Assembly: GCF_022832375.1 (NCBI RefSeq)
Contig: NZ_JALHLG010000016.1
Coordinates: forward strand, 1 to 64,000
Direction of reading: 5' to 3'
Origin: Novosphingobium beihaiense
GTDB taxonomy: Bacteria > Pseudomonadota > Alphaproteobacteria > Sphingomonadales > Sphingomonadaceae
Length of the DNA: 64,000 bases
Shown here: positions 1-9,830 of the stretch, in pieces
How the letters are laid out: every line of letters begins with the position of its first letter
How positions within the stretch are numbered: the stretch's first letter is position 1
The notes under the pieces: generated by a model
What the model was told of the DNA's origin: nothing
Database searches by the model: none
The model's input: the letters and a program-made list of their open reading frames with translations, nothing else
Made by a program: the position numbers and the translations under genes

Positions 1-117
1 GACGACAATCTCGCCAACACCGCCGGAATTCGATGCGTCTGTCTGTTGCGCCATGGCGGGCGCGGCGATCGCGATTGCCAGCGCGCCGATGGACGCGCCA
101 CTGCAATGCTTGAGCAT
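1..117 (-). CDS. TonB-dependent receptor, N-terminal fragment
   Basis: Only the first 39 codons are present; the gene runs off the left edge. The ATG at 117 opens a signal peptide (basic MLKH, then an alanine/isoleucine-rich core ending in AMAQ), followed by a short linker and GEIVV. That last string is the start of the plug domain in sphingomonad TonB-dependent receptors, where it usually continues as TAQKR. The mature protein would sit in the outer membrane and take up a ligand using TonB energy. The substrate cannot be told. It is divergent from the BCCT transporter, across a 368-base gap with palindromes. Confidence 0.75.
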   Translation of the reverse strand, partial: MLKHCSGASIGALAIAIAAPAMAQQTDASNSGGVGEIVV

Positions 118-485
118 GTATAACCCCTTGTTCTGCTTCATACGCGGTTCGAGTTGACGCAGATGCGTCAATAGGCGCTCCAGCCGTGCCGAAGCGCCAC
201 AATACCGAAGGGCATATTTGAGATATGTTGCCCTTGGGGATAACGCGTAGCAATCGGTGGGCGGGGGTCAAACGGTTTGTGCCCGATATGCGATATATCG
301 ATTTGAGACGTTGCATAATCACAACACCATGCATAAGGCGTTTATAGCGTATCCTTGTTCTCCCGGAATTCATTCGTGATAATCCGCGTGTTCAGAATTA
401 CTTAAATAATTGTCTATTGTAGTTATTTCCATGCATCAAGAATAAGGAAGTAATTCATAGGCGGAAAACTTGAGGGTCTATCCAG
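118..485. other. Divergent intergenic region between receptor and BCCT gene
   Basis: No credible gene. It holds a perfect 18-base palindrome (154-171), an inverted repeat with arms AAGGGCA/TGCCCTT (208-235), a CGATATATCG palindrome near 291-302, and a loosely repeated ATTTGAGA-GTTGC pattern at about 216 and 300. The last 100 bases before the BCCT gene are AT-rich and probably carry its promoter. Confidence 0.5.
154..171. promoter_or_regulatory. 18-base palindrome, possible operator
   Basis: Arms TTGACGCA and TGCGTCAA around GA are perfectly complementary. It lies 37 bases upstream of the receptor start codon, a typical operator position. The regulator is unknown. Confidence 0.45.
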
Positions 486-2048
486 GTGGCAAGTCAACCT
501 GAAAACGTGACAAGTCCCATTGCGGACTTCAAACCAACGGTCTTTTTCGGTGCGATTGCGGCTATCGGCCTGCTTATCGCCTTCGCGCTGTTCGATACGA
601 GCGCCGCTGCAACGCGGTTCCAGGCCATCCAGTCCTGGGCAACGCATAATTTCAGCTGGCTGCTGGTGGGGACGGTGAACATCCTGCTGGTCGCGTGCGG
701 ATACCTGGCCTTTTCCCGGCTCGGGCATGTCAGGCTGGGAGGTCCGGACGCGAAGCCCGCTTACAGTGCGCTTAGCTGGTTCTCGATGCTGTTCAGCGCG
801 GGCATGGGCATCGGGCTGCTGTTTTACGGCGTGGCGGAGCCGGTCATGCACTTCGCCAACCCGCCGATCTCCGCATTCTCCGATCCCGGGGCCACGCTGC
901 CGCGAGGGCTAGCCCGCAACGCCCAGCACGCGATGGGGCTGACGTTCCTGCACTGGGGGCTGCACGCATGGGCCGTCTATGCGATCATCGGTCTGGGCCT
1001 GGGCTATGTGTCCTATAACAAGCGTCTGCCGCTGAGCATCGGTTCGTTCCTGCAGGCGGCCTTCCCGCGTATTCCGACCCTGCTTGTCGATCTTATCGAC
1101 GTGCTGGCGATCACGGCAACGGTGTGTGGCGTGGCGGCCTCGCTTGGCTTCGGTGCGTCGCAGATCAATGCCGGGCTTCAGTTGCTGGCGGGCGTGCCGG
1201 ACAGTGGCATGGTCAAGGCCATCATCATCGTTGTCATCACAGGCCTGGCCACACTGTCGGTGGCGCTGGGGCTCGATGTCGGCATCAAGCGGCTTTCCGA
1301 GGCCAATATGCTGCTCGCGCTTGGCCTTGCGCTTTTCGTGTTCCTGCTGGGGCCTACCGTCTACCTGCTTGACAGCTTCATCCAGAACATCGGCTACTAC
1401 GTTCAGCGGTTCGTCTATTTCTCGACCTGGACAGAGAGCTACACCAACGAGGACTGGCAGAGTGCCTGGACGCTGTTCTACTACGCCTGGTGGATCAGCT
1501 GGTCGCCGTTCGTTGGTATTTTCATCGCCCGCATTTCCTATGGCCGCTCCGTGCGCGAGTTCATTGCCGGGGTGCTGCTCGTTCCCAGCCTTTTCACGTT
1601 TGCGTGGATGACGATCTTCGGTGACAGCGCGCTGCACATCGAACTGTTCGGGGCTGGAGGGCTTTCCCAAGCGGTCAGCGCGTCGATGCCGGATGCGCTT
1701 TTTGCCTTCCTGGGGCACTATCCGTTTAGCCAGATCGCTTCGGGGCTGGCGATCGTGATCGTCGCGACCTTCTTCGTCACGTCCGCCGATTCCGGGGCTC
1801 TGGTGACGGCCATGATCGCTTCCGGCGGCCACCACGAAGCCCGCTTCGTGCCGCGTGTGACCTGGGCGATTTCGATCGGAATTCTGGCCGGCGCTCTGCT
1901 CTATGCCGGTGGGCTGGGGGCCTTGCAGACGGCCGCGATCGTGACCGGGCTGCCGTTTGCCATCGTCTTGCTGGGGATATGCTTCGGCCTTGTGAAAATG
2001 CTGCAGCACGAAGTGGTGAAGGCTGACCATGCCAAGAGGCAGGAATAG
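486..2048 (+). CDS. BCCT-family transporter (betaine/choline/carnitine type)
   Basis: A 520-residue inner-membrane protein with about twelve hydrophobic segments. The BCCT signature GMGIGLLFYGVAEP is near residues 106-119, and the tryptophan-rich family block WTLFYYAWWISWSPFVG is near 328-344, followed by ISYGRSVREF. The family imports quaternary-amine or related zwitterionic compounds by ion or proton symport. The exact substrate (betaine, choline, carnitine or dimethylsulfoniopropionate) cannot be read from sequence. The start is a GTG at 486, with GAGG about ten bases upstream. A strong terminator follows, so it is monocistronic. It lacks the long C-terminal tail of osmosensing BetP-type proteins, which points to nutrient uptake; that is inference. 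Confidence 0.9.
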   Translation: MASQPENVTSPIADFKPTVFFGAIAAIGLLIAFALFDTSAAATRFQAIQSWATHNFSWLLVGTVNILLVACGYLAFSRLGHVRLGGPDAKPAYSALSWFSMLFSAGMGIGLLFYGVAEPVMHFANPPISAFSDPGATLPRGLARNAQHAMGLTFLHWGLHAWAVYAIIGLGLGYVSYNKRLPLSIGSFLQAAFPRIPTLLVDLIDVLAITATVCGVAASLGFGASQINAGLQLLAGVPDSGMVKAIIIVVITGLATLSVALGLDVGIKRLSEANMLLALGLALFVFLLGPTVYLLDSFIQNIGYYVQRFVYFSTWTESYTNEDWQSAWTLFYYAWWISWSPFVGIFIARISYGRSVREFIAGVLLVPSLFTFAWMTIFGDSALHIELFGAGGLSQAVSASMPDALFAFLGHYPFSQIASGLAIVIVATFFVTSADSGALVTAMIASGGHHEARFVPRVTWAISIGILAGALLYAGGLGALQTAAIVTGLPFAIVLLGICFGLVKMLQHEVVKADHAKRQE

Positions 2049-2066
2049 AGTTGGGCATAGCTCGAT

Positions 2067-2105
2067 AAAAAGGGCCGGTGGCAGCAAAGCCTCCGGCCCT
2101 TTTTA
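2067..2105 (+). terminator. Rho-independent terminator after BCCT gene
   Basis: AGGGCCGG pairs with CCGGCCCT across a short loop and is followed by TTTTT. The A-run on the other side may make it bidirectional and serve the converging aldo/keto reductase operon. Confidence 0.85.
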
Positions 2106-2163
2106 CTTCAAAGCTGTCCGCAGGCGCCGTTGTGAAAGGCGCTCCGAGGTCAGCGATCGTGTC

Positions 2164-3150
2164 TCAGGCAAAGTCCTCGGTGTCGATCGTGTTGCGCATG
2201 ACTTCCGGATAGCGATGGCCGCTGACAGTCCGCTGATTGATCAGGGCGCCCGCGCGTTCAAGCAGGGCCGGATCTATCTCCAGACCGGCGCTGGCGTTGT
2301 TCTCCCGCCAATGCCCGATGGAGCGCGTGCCCGGGATCACGTGCACGTTCTCTCCGCGCGACAGAACCCAGCATAGCGCGAGCTGCGCCGGAGCCACGTT
2401 CGCTTCGGCCGCCAGAGCATTGAACTGCCCGATCAGTTCGAGGTTCTTTTCCCAGTTGCCCGGGAGGAAGCGCGGATGCGTGCGCCGCAGATCCCTTTCG
2501 GCGAGCGTTCCGGTATCGGTCAGCTCCCCGCCCAGCGCGCCGCGCGCGACCGGGGAGAACGCGACGAGCGCGATGCCCAGTTCCTTCGTGGCTTCCAGCA
2601 CGCCCAGTTCGACATTGCGCGTCCAGAGCGAATATTCGGTCTGCACCGCGGCCATCGGATGGACTGCATGCGCCTCGCGGATGTGCGCGGCGGACCATTC
2701 GGACACGCCATAGGCCCCGATCTTGCCCGCCTCGATCGCGCGGGCCATGGCGCCCACCGAATCCGCGATGGGCACTTTGGGATCGAAGCGGTGCATGTAG
2801 AACAGATCGACATGATCGGTGCCCAGCCGCTTCAGGCTGGCATCGAGCGAGGCGGTAATCGCTTCGGGGCTGCAATCGATTCCCCGGCGCGGGCCGTCGA
2901 CGACGATGCCGGTCTTGGTGGCGAGGAAGAATTCGCCGCGCCGGTCCATGATCGCTTCGCCGAGAATCTCCTCGGAAGTGCCGCCGCCGTAGATATTGGC
3001 TGTGTCGAAATGTGCGCAGCCCTGGTCCAGCGCATGCCGGAACAGCGCCACGGCATCCGCGCGCGAAGGGGCATTGCCATAGGCCCAGGCCACATTCATG
3101 CAGCCCAGCCCGACGGGATTGAGAGCATGGTTCGCGAGTTGCCGCTTCAT
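2164..3150 (-). CDS. Aldo/keto reductase, last gene of the lig operon
   Basis: About 328 residues, full length for the family. The four catalytic residues are visible: Asp in FDTANIY, Tyr in NIYGG, Lys in LATKTG and His in FYMHRFD. The protein should be a cytosolic NAD(P)H-dependent carbonyl reductase or aryl-alcohol dehydrogenase. I take the ATG at 3150, which lies just past the ligC stop; a TTG two codons further upstream would overlap ligC. Its place at the end of the ligJABC operon suggests it reduces or oxidises a lignin- or phthalate-derived aldehyde, but no known step of protocatechuate cleavage needs it. Confidence 0.85.
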   Translation of the reverse strand: MKRQLANHALNPVGLGCMNVAWAYGNAPSRADAVALFRHALDQGCAHFDTANIYGGGTSEEILGEAIMDRRGEFFLATKTGIVVDGPRRGIDCSPEAITASLDASLKRLGTDHVDLFYMHRFDPKVPIADSVGAMARAIEAGKIGAYGVSEWSAAHIREAHAVHPMAAVQTEYSLWTRNVELGVLEATKELGIALVAFSPVARGALGGELTDTGTLAERDLRRTHPRFLPGNWEKNLELIGQFNALAAEANVAPAQLALCWVLSRGENVHVIPGTRSIGHWRENNASAGLEIDPALLERAGALINQRTVSGHRYPEVMRNTIDTEDFA

Positions 3151-3152
3151 CG

Positions 3153-4112
3153 TCAAGACCAGCCGTCCTGTTGTTCCAGACTGGCGGCGAGTTCGCCGAT
3201 CACCCGGTAGCAGTCAAGCACCGAGCCGATGGAACTGTTGGGCTCGCGCCCTTCGCGGATGGCGGCGACGAATTCGCGGTCCTGCAGTTCGATGCCGTTC
3301 ATCGAGACATCGACTTGCGACACGTCGATGGCTTCCTCGCGCCCGGTCACCAGATCGTCGTAGCGGGCGATGTAAGTGCCGGTATCGCCGATGTAGCGGA
3401 AGAAGGTGCCGAGCGGCCCGTCGTTGTTGAAGGAGAGGGCCAGCGTCAGGATCTGCCCGGCTTCGGTTTTCATCTGGATCGACATGTCCATGGCGATGCT
3501 CAGTTCGGGATGTTTCGGCCCCTGCAGCACGTTGGCGGCCACCACCTTGCTGCCGGTCATGTACTGGAAGATGTCGATGGTGTGGGCCGAGTGGTGCCAC
3601 AGCAGGTGATCGGTCCAGGAACGCGGCTGGCCCTTGGCGTTCATGTTCTTGCGGCGGAAGAAGAAGGTTTCGACGTCCATCGCCTGCAGCGTGAGATCGC
3701 CCGCATCGATCTTCTTCTTCACCCACTGGTGCGAAGGGTTGAAGCGGCGGGTGTGGCCAACCATGCAGGTGAGGCCGGTTTCCTGCTGCTTCTTCACCAC
3801 GGCCTGCGCATCGGCCCAGCTGTCCGCCAGCGGGATTTCCACCTGAACGTGCTTGCCCGCATCCATGCAGGCGATGGCCTGCTGCGCGTGCATCTGCGTG
3901 GGCGTGCACAGGATCACGGCATCGACATCGTCGCGCGCCAGCGCATCGGCGAGTTCGGTGGAGCTGTGCCTCGCACCGTACTTTTCGGCCACGGCCGCGG
4001 CCTGTTCGCCCGTGCGGCTGATGATCGAGGTGATTTCCACACCGTCGATGTTCTTCAGGCCGTCAAGGTGCTTTTCGCCAAAGGCGCCGGCGCCGGCAAG
4101 GGCAATGCGCAT
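3153..4112 (-). CDS. ligC: 4-carboxy-2-hydroxymuconate-6-semialdehyde dehydrogenase LigC
   Basis: A 319-residue Gfo/Idh/MocA-fold dehydrogenase. It oxidises the hemiacetal of CHMS, the product of LigAB, to 2-pyrone-4,6-dicarboxylate with NAD(P)+. The N-terminal Rossmann motif GAGAFGEKHLDG and the segments CMVGHTRRFNPSH, NMNAKG and SWTDHLLWHH closely match what I recall of Sphingobium SYK-6 LigC. The usual EKP motif of the fold reads VEIP here. The start is the ATG at 4112; the frame stays open upstream, but CAGGAG lies just before this ATG. It shares the operon with ligJAB. Confidence 0.95.
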   Translation of the reverse strand: MRIALAGAGAFGEKHLDGLKNIDGVEITSIISRTGEQAAAVAEKYGARHSSTELADALARDDVDAVILCTPTQMHAQQAIACMDAGKHVQVEIPLADSWADAQAVVKKQQETGLTCMVGHTRRFNPSHQWVKKKIDAGDLTLQAMDVETFFFRRKNMNAKGQPRSWTDHLLWHHSAHTIDIFQYMTGSKVVAANVLQGPKHPELSIAMDMSIQMKTEAGQILTLALSFNNDGPLGTFFRYIGDTGTYIARYDDLVTGREEAIDVSQVDVSMNGIELQDREFVAAIREGREPNSSIGSVLDCYRVIGELAASLEQQDGWS

Positions 4113-4153
4113 GTCAGTCTCCTGTTCGTGCTGCGGGCGGCCGGCGGGCCGCC

Positions 4154-4549
4154 TCAGGGTATTTTGTCTTCGTCGGCGCGATAGTGATTGATCAGCGCGC
4201 GCACGACGGCTTTGAATTCGGTGGATGCTCTTCGGACCTTGCGAAAGGAATCCACGCAAAGCTCGTCATCCAGATTGATGTTCTCGACCGGCCAGCGTTC
4301 CTGGTGCTTCTCGACCCGCCAGCGGAAGGTCTCCGCAACTTCGCGCAGGTTCCGTTCGTCTTCCTCGCTCATGTTCAGATGGTCTTGCGCCAGATTCATC
4401 ATCTCGATGATGCAAAGCCTTATCTGCCGGCGTGTGGACGTGTAGATTTCCTGCCAGTCCTCGGGCCGTGTCTCGAACAATGTTTCCAGTTTCTTTTCTT
4501 GTCTCTCCATTTCTTCCAGGACAGCGATCAGCAGAACTTTCTTGACCAT
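4154..4549 (-). CDS. Small protein of unknown function between ligB and ligC
   Basis: A 131-residue charged, probably all-helical protein beginning MVKKVLLIAVLEEMERQEKK. It has many Glu/Arg/Lys heptad-like stretches, and I see no signal peptide or metal or cofactor motif. The ATG at 4549 is preceded by GGAGAAGGAGAGG, a good ribosome binding site. An upstream TTG in frame is less likely. It lies inside the ligJABC operon with about 80 bases to ligB and 41 to ligC. I recognise no family. It could be a regulatory or assembly partner of the dioxygenase, but nothing in the sequence shows that. Confidence 0.75.
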   Translation of the reverse strand: MVKKVLLIAVLEEMERQEKKLETLFETRPEDWQEIYTSTRRQIRLCIIEMMNLAQDHLNMSEEDERNLREVAETFRWRVEKHQERWPVENINLDDELCVDSFRKVRRASTEFKAVVRALINHYRADEDKIP

Positions 4550-4632
4550 CGAACCCTCTCCTTCTCCATCCGGCAATCAGCCGCTTATACAGTTTTGTTC
4601 CTGTTTTAGAGACGGACGAGAGTAATAAATTC

Positions 4633-5886
<1,254 letters not shown>

Positions 5887-5890
<4 letters not shown>

Positions 5891-6912
5891 AGCCCGCGCT
5901 CCTTCAGCTTTGCATCGAGGCGCGGGAACACGCGGCGGGTATTGCCTTCGAAGATCGCGCGGCGTTCCGCATCCGTGATGTCGAGAGCGTCGATGTAGCG
6001 TTTGGTGTCGTCGAAGTAGTGGCCCGTGGTGGGATCGATGCCACGCACCGCGCCGACCATTTCAGAGCCGAACAGGATGTTCTTGTTGTCGATCACGTCG
6101 GCCAGCAGGTTGATGCCCGGCTGGTGATAGACGCAGGTATCGAAGAACACGTTGTTCATGATGTATTCGTCGAGCGAGGGCTTCTTCAGCATATCCGCCA
6201 GGCCCCGGTAGCGTCCCCAGTGATAAGGCACCGCGCCGCCGCCATGCGGGATGATGAAGCGCAGCTTGGGGAACTGCGCGAAGAGATCGCCCTGCATCAG
6301 CTGCATGAAGGCCACAGTATCGGCGGCGAGGTAATAGCCGCCGGTGGCGTGCATCGCCGGATTGCACGATCCCGAGACGTGGATCATCGCGGGCACGTCC
6401 AGCTCGCACATCGCTTCATAGAGCGGGAACCAGTATTCGTCGGTCAGCGGCGGATGCTCGAAGTGGCCGCCGCCCGGATCGGGATTGAGGTTGCAGCCGA
6501 TGAAGCCCATTTCCTCGACGCAGCGGCGCAGTTCCTTCACCGAAGCGGCAAGGTCTGCTTTCGGGCTTTGCGGCAGCATACACACGCCCGCGAAAGTGTC
6601 CGGGAAAAGCTGTGTCACCCGGTAGATCAGGTTGTTGCAGTGAAAGGCCCATTCGGCGGCCACGCCCTGATCGCCGATATGCGGGGCCATGGCCGAGGCG
6701 CGCGGCGAGAAGATCGTCAGGTCCGCACCGCGCTCCTTGACGAGGCGCAGCTGGTTGTCCTCGATCGTCCGGCGGACTTCTTCGTCCGGGATGTCAGGGT
6801 AGGGCGGGGGCGCCTTGCCGTCCTTGAAGGCCGCCTTTTGGGCTTCGCGCCAGTCCTCGTGCGCCTTGGGCAGGACGGTGTAGTGGCCGTGGCAATCGAT
6901 CACGAGCGTCAT
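5887..6912 (-). CDS. ligJ: 4-oxalomesaconate hydratase LigJ
   Basis: A 341-residue amidohydrolase-2-fold enzyme that hydrates the oxalomesaconate-derived keto acid (KCH after LigU) to 4-carboxy-4-hydroxy-2-oxoadipate in the protocatechuate 4,5-cleavage pathway. The metal motif DCHGH is at residues 6-10. FSPRASAMAPHIGD, NLNPDPGGGH, AMIHVSGSC, IPHGGGAVPYHWGR and FDTCVYHQPG are hallmark blocks shared with SYK-6 LigJ, which is about the same length. It is the second gene of the operon, three bases after the DUF1932 gene, and overlaps ligA. Confidence 0.94.
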
Positions 6913-6915
6913 GGC

Positions 6916-7761
6916 TCAGTCTTCTCCCTTGAATGTATCTGCCTTGGCGATGGCGGCAAGTTTGGCCGGAAGCCCCTCGGGCACCGGAGAGACAGCCAGG
7001 CTGCCCAGCGTATCCTGCCAGGCGACGGTGCCGCGGCTCATCGACGGCGGCAGGCCGAGCCCTTCCAGAGTCTTGCACACTTCGCGCAGTTCGGCGGCGC
7101 GGCGCATCCCGTGCACGAGCATGCGGTCGAAACGGTAGTCGGCGCCGGTGGCCCAGTCGTTGCCGAAGCTGGAAAGGACTTCATCGGTCACGCCCGCCCG
7201 CTCGCAAGCGATCAGGCATTCGGCGGTGAGCGCCTCTACGCCCTTGTACATCACCGAGCGCAGCATCTTGATCGTGGAAGCGCGCCCCACATCTTCGCCT
7301 GCCTCGCGCAGATCGGTGAAGCCGAGCGCGGTCAGTGCTTCTTGTCCAGCCGCCGCATGGGGGCCGGAAAGCAGCAGCGGCACGGCAAGGCATTTGGGCC
7401 GTACTGGCGCCATCACGGCAACATCGGCATAGCGCCCGCCTGCCGCGCCGATCGCTTCGGCCGCCGTGCGCTTGGTGCCGGGGGCGACCGAGTTCATATC
7501 GCAGAAGAGAGCGCCTGGCGCGATATGCGCGGCGGTATCGCGAGCCACGTCCAAGGCGGCATCGGCCGTCACCAGCGACAGGATCATGTCCGCCCCGTCC
7601 AGCGCCTCGGACAGGCTGTCGCAGGGCGTCACGCCCATGTTTTCCATGACAGCCTTCCGTTCAGGCAGGATGTCGAACGAGCGTGCGGATGAAGCCCAGT
7701 TTCCCGCAGAGGCAAAGGTCGATCCTGCTTCACCAAATCCGATCAGCGCAAGTCTCTCCAT
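6916..7761 (-). CDS. 6-phosphogluconate-dehydrogenase-like protein with DUF1932-type C-terminus
   Basis: A 281-residue protein with an N-terminal NAD(P)-binding Rossmann motif (LIGFGEAG, residues 6-13), a middle beta-hydroxyacid dehydrogenase core with SVAPGTKR and MLRSVMYKG, and a C-terminal helical part of the DUF1932 type. It is the first gene of the lig operon, immediately before ligJ. Family members reduce or oxidise beta-hydroxy acids, but the Lys of the classic catalytic motif sits in IKMLRS rather than in the usual GxxGxGxxxK context. No known step of PCA 4,5-cleavage needs such an enzyme, so its role is open. Confidence 0.85.
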   Translation of the reverse strand: MERLALIGFGEAGSTFASAGNWASSARSFDILPERKAVMENMGVTPCDSLSEALDGADMILSLVTADAALDVARDTAAHIAPGALFCDMNSVAPGTKRTAAEAIGAAGGRYADVAVMAPVRPKCLAVPLLLSGPHAAAGQEALTALGFTDLREAGEDVGRASTIKMLRSVMYKGVEALTAECLIACERAGVTDEVLSSFGNDWATGADYRFDRMLVHGMRRAAELREVCKTLEGLGLPPSMSRGTVAWQDTLGSLAVSPVPEGLPAKLAAIAKADTFKGED

Positions 7762-7818
7762 GACGGCGAGGGGTGCGCCGGGCTGCTCCGAATGGCCAAT
7801 CGGAACTGCCAGCGAGTG

Positions 7819-7837
7819 ATAAGCACTGACTAATTAT
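7819..7837. promoter_or_regulatory. LysR-type box upstream of the ligJABC operon
   Basis: ATAA and TTAT flank an 11-base spacer, fitting the T-N11-A inverted-repeat pattern of LysR-family sites. It lies about 60-75 bases upstream of the DUF1932 gene's ATG. The likely binder is the LysR protein encoded just beyond it. Confidence 0.5.
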
Positions 7838-7867
7838 GTTGGATGTGGTCTAGGGAAGGGGCCTATT

Positions 7868-9055
7868 TCAGCTGATCATGGGCGATAAGTTTGTCTGTTG
7901 CGTTCCGGGCAGAACGTCGCTGGCTGCCAGCAGATCGTCCATGAAGGCGCGCTGGACTTCGGTCGGGCGCCAGGATACGCGGCAGGTCATGCCGATGGTT
8001 CGGCCCAGGCCCGGCGGCAGGCTGGCAAGCTGCACGAGCCAGCCTGCCTCCAGCTCCACGGAAACCTGATCCGGCGAGAGCATCGTCATGAAATCGCTGC
8101 CCACCAGCAATTGGCGCACCATCATCACCGATCCGGATTCGATCGGCACGGCCGGGGGGCGGACGCCGGCCCTTTCGAAGAAACGTTCGAAACTGTCCCG
8201 CAAGGGTGTGCCGTGCTGCGGCACGACCCAGGGATAGCGGGCCAGTTCTGCGGGGCTTGGATCGCTTCCGGCCAACGGATGACCGGCGCGGGCGAAAACG
8301 GCGGGAAGATCCTCGAACAGCGGCGTCTGTACGAGATCTTCCTCCATCAACGGCTCGCGCAACGCGCCGATCATGAGGTCGAGCGCGCCCTGGCGTAAAG
8401 GCTCCACCAGTTCGGCGCGCGATCCCTCGGCAATGTGGAGCCGGACCTTCGGATGGCTGCGGATAAAGCGGGTGACGGCGCCCGGCAGCACGCGGGCGCG
8501 CGACAGCGGCATGGCCCCCACGGCGATGCGCCGCGTCTCGCGCCCCTTGAGCGCTTCGATCTCGGACAGGCCGGTTTCCAGCTCGATGCGGGCCAGCCGG
8601 AAAGTCCGCACCACGCCTTGGCCGGCATCGGTCAGCACGACCGCCTTGCCGCGCCGTTCGGCCAGCCGCCGCCGCATGGCCGTGGCCAGATCGGCAACTG
8701 CCCGGTGGATCGAGGGCTGCGCCAGGCCGGATATCTTGCTGGCCGCCGCATAGCTCCCCTGATCAGCCAGCGCGAGCAGCGCGCGCAGGCGGGACATGGT
8801 GACATGCGGGCTGTTGAGGTGACCCATCGCCGCTTCGATGCGCGGCGCCAGCAGACGGGCGGCATCGGTTGGCGTCATGCCGTTGAAGCAGCGTTCGAAC
8901 AGCGGCAGGCCGATCTGCTTTTCCAGCCTGCCCAGCGCCTGCGTTATTGCTGGCTGGCTCAGGTTCACGGCTTCCGCCGCAGCGTTCACCGTTCCCAGTT
9001 CCACGATTTTCGCCACGGCTTGCAGGTGGCGCAGATTGAACTGCCAGATTTCCAT
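7868..9055 (-). CDS. LysR-type regulator with two N-terminal helix-turn-helix domains
   Basis: 395 residues, nearly 100 more than a normal LysR protein. Residues 7-66 form a typical LysR winged HTH ([20 protein letters not shown] through LFER). Residues 86-145 form a second LysR-like HTH ([20 protein letters not shown] through [15 protein letters not shown]). The effector-binding domain follows (from about [12 protein letters not shown], 174). It sits between the ligJABC and ligKUI operons, so it is the best candidate activator of protocatechuate catabolism. An imperfect AAC...GTT repeat at 9074-9095, next to its own start, may be an operator. The inducer is unknown; pathway intermediates are the obvious guess. 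Confidence 0.88.
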   Translation of the reverse strand: MEIWQFNLRHLQAVAKIVELGTVNAAAEAVNLSQPAITQALGRLEKQIGLPLFERCFNGMTPTDAARLLAPRIEAAMGHLNSPHVTMSRLRALLALADQGSYAAASKISGLAQPSIHRAVADLATAMRRRLAERRGKAVVLTDAGQGVVRTFRLARIELETGLSEIEALKGRETRRIAVGAMPLSRARVLPGAVTRFIRSHPKVRLHIAEGSRAELVEPLRQGALDLMIGALREPLMEEDLVQTPLFEDLPAVFARAGHPLAGSDPSPAELARYPWVVPQHGTPLRDSFERFFERAGVRPPAVPIESGSVMMVRQLLVGSDFMTMLSPDQVSVELEAGWLVQLASLPPGLGRTIGMTCRVSWRPTEVQRAFMDDLLAASDVLPGTQQTNLSPMIS

Positions 9056-9158
9056 TTCTGCATTCTTAGCGAAAACCTATAGCTTCTCCAAAGTTTCTCT
9101 TTCCGCTTCCCGCGCCCCGGGCCCATCTCGGGCAGAACACGAGAATGGAGCAGGAAGC

Positions 9159-9830
9159 ATGGGTGTCGTCGTCCAGAACATCGAACGGGCCGATCCGGCC
9201 GTGATCGACGGGCTTGCCGCTTGCGGCGTGGCCACCGTGCACGAGGCGCAAGGGCGCACCGGCCTGCTCGCCAGCTATATGCGCCCGATCTATTCCGGTG
9301 CGCGGATCGCCGGTTCGGCGGTAACGATCAGTTCGGCGCCGGGCGACAACTGGATGGTGCACGTTGCCATCGAGCAGTTGAAGGAAGGAGACATTCTCCT
9401 TCTGGCCCCCACGTCACCGTGCGAAGATGGCTATTTCGGAGACCTGCTGGCCACCAGCGCCATCGCGCGCGGCTGCCGGGGGCTTGTGATCGACGCCGGT
9501 GTGCGCGACGTGCGCGATCTCACGGAGATGGGCTTTCCCGTCTGGTCGAAGGCGGTCTTCGCGCAAGGCACGGTCAAGAACACGCTGGGCTCGGTCAACG
9601 TGCCGGTGGTCTGTGCGGGCGCGGCGGTGCAGCCGGGCGATGTGGTGGTGGCCGATGACGATGGCGTCTGCGTGGTCCCGCGCGCCAAGGCCGCCGATGT
9701 GCTTGCCAAGGCGCAGGCGCGTGAAGCCAATGAAGCCGAAAAGCGTGAGAAACTGGCTTCCGGCATCCTGGGGCTGGATATGTACAAGATGCGCGAACGC
9801 CTTGAGGCGGCTGGTTTGAAGTACATCTGA
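9159..9830 (+). CDS. ligK: 4-carboxy-4-hydroxy-2-oxoadipate aldolase LigK
   Basis: A 223-residue class II, RraA-fold aldolase that splits CHA into pyruvate and oxaloacetate, the last step of PCA 4,5-cleavage. The family core [20 protein letters not shown] is at residues 108-127, with the key Arg-Asp pair at 116-117. [17 protein letters not shown] and [16 protein letters not shown] are also typical. The ATG at 9159 is preceded by GGAGCAGGAAGC; the frame is open far upstream, but the LysR gene lies opposite. The TGA overlaps the next gene's ATG (TGATG). Confidence 0.94.
   Translation: MGVVVQNIERADPAVIDGLAACGVATVHEAQGRTGLLASYMRPIYSGARIAGSAVTISSAPGDNWMVHVAIEQLKEGDILLLAPTSPCEDGYFGDLLATSAIARGCRGLVIDAGVRDVRDLTEMGFPVWSKAVFAQGTVKNTLGSVNVPVVCAGAAVQPGDVVVADDDGVCVVPRAKAADVLAKAQAREANEAEKREKLASGILGLDMYKMRERLEAAGLKYI

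Noticed and set aside
909..2087. A 392-codon minus-strand frame across the BCCT gene
   Set aside because: The BCCT reading is unambiguous, and the antisense translation is Arg/Gln/His-rich with no membrane segments.
6019..7692. A 557-codon open frame on the plus strand opposite ligJ and the DUF1932 gene
   Set aside because: It is the antisense shadow of clear minus-strand genes, with Arg/His/Gly-rich low-complexity translation and no family motif. Long antisense frames are common at this GC content.
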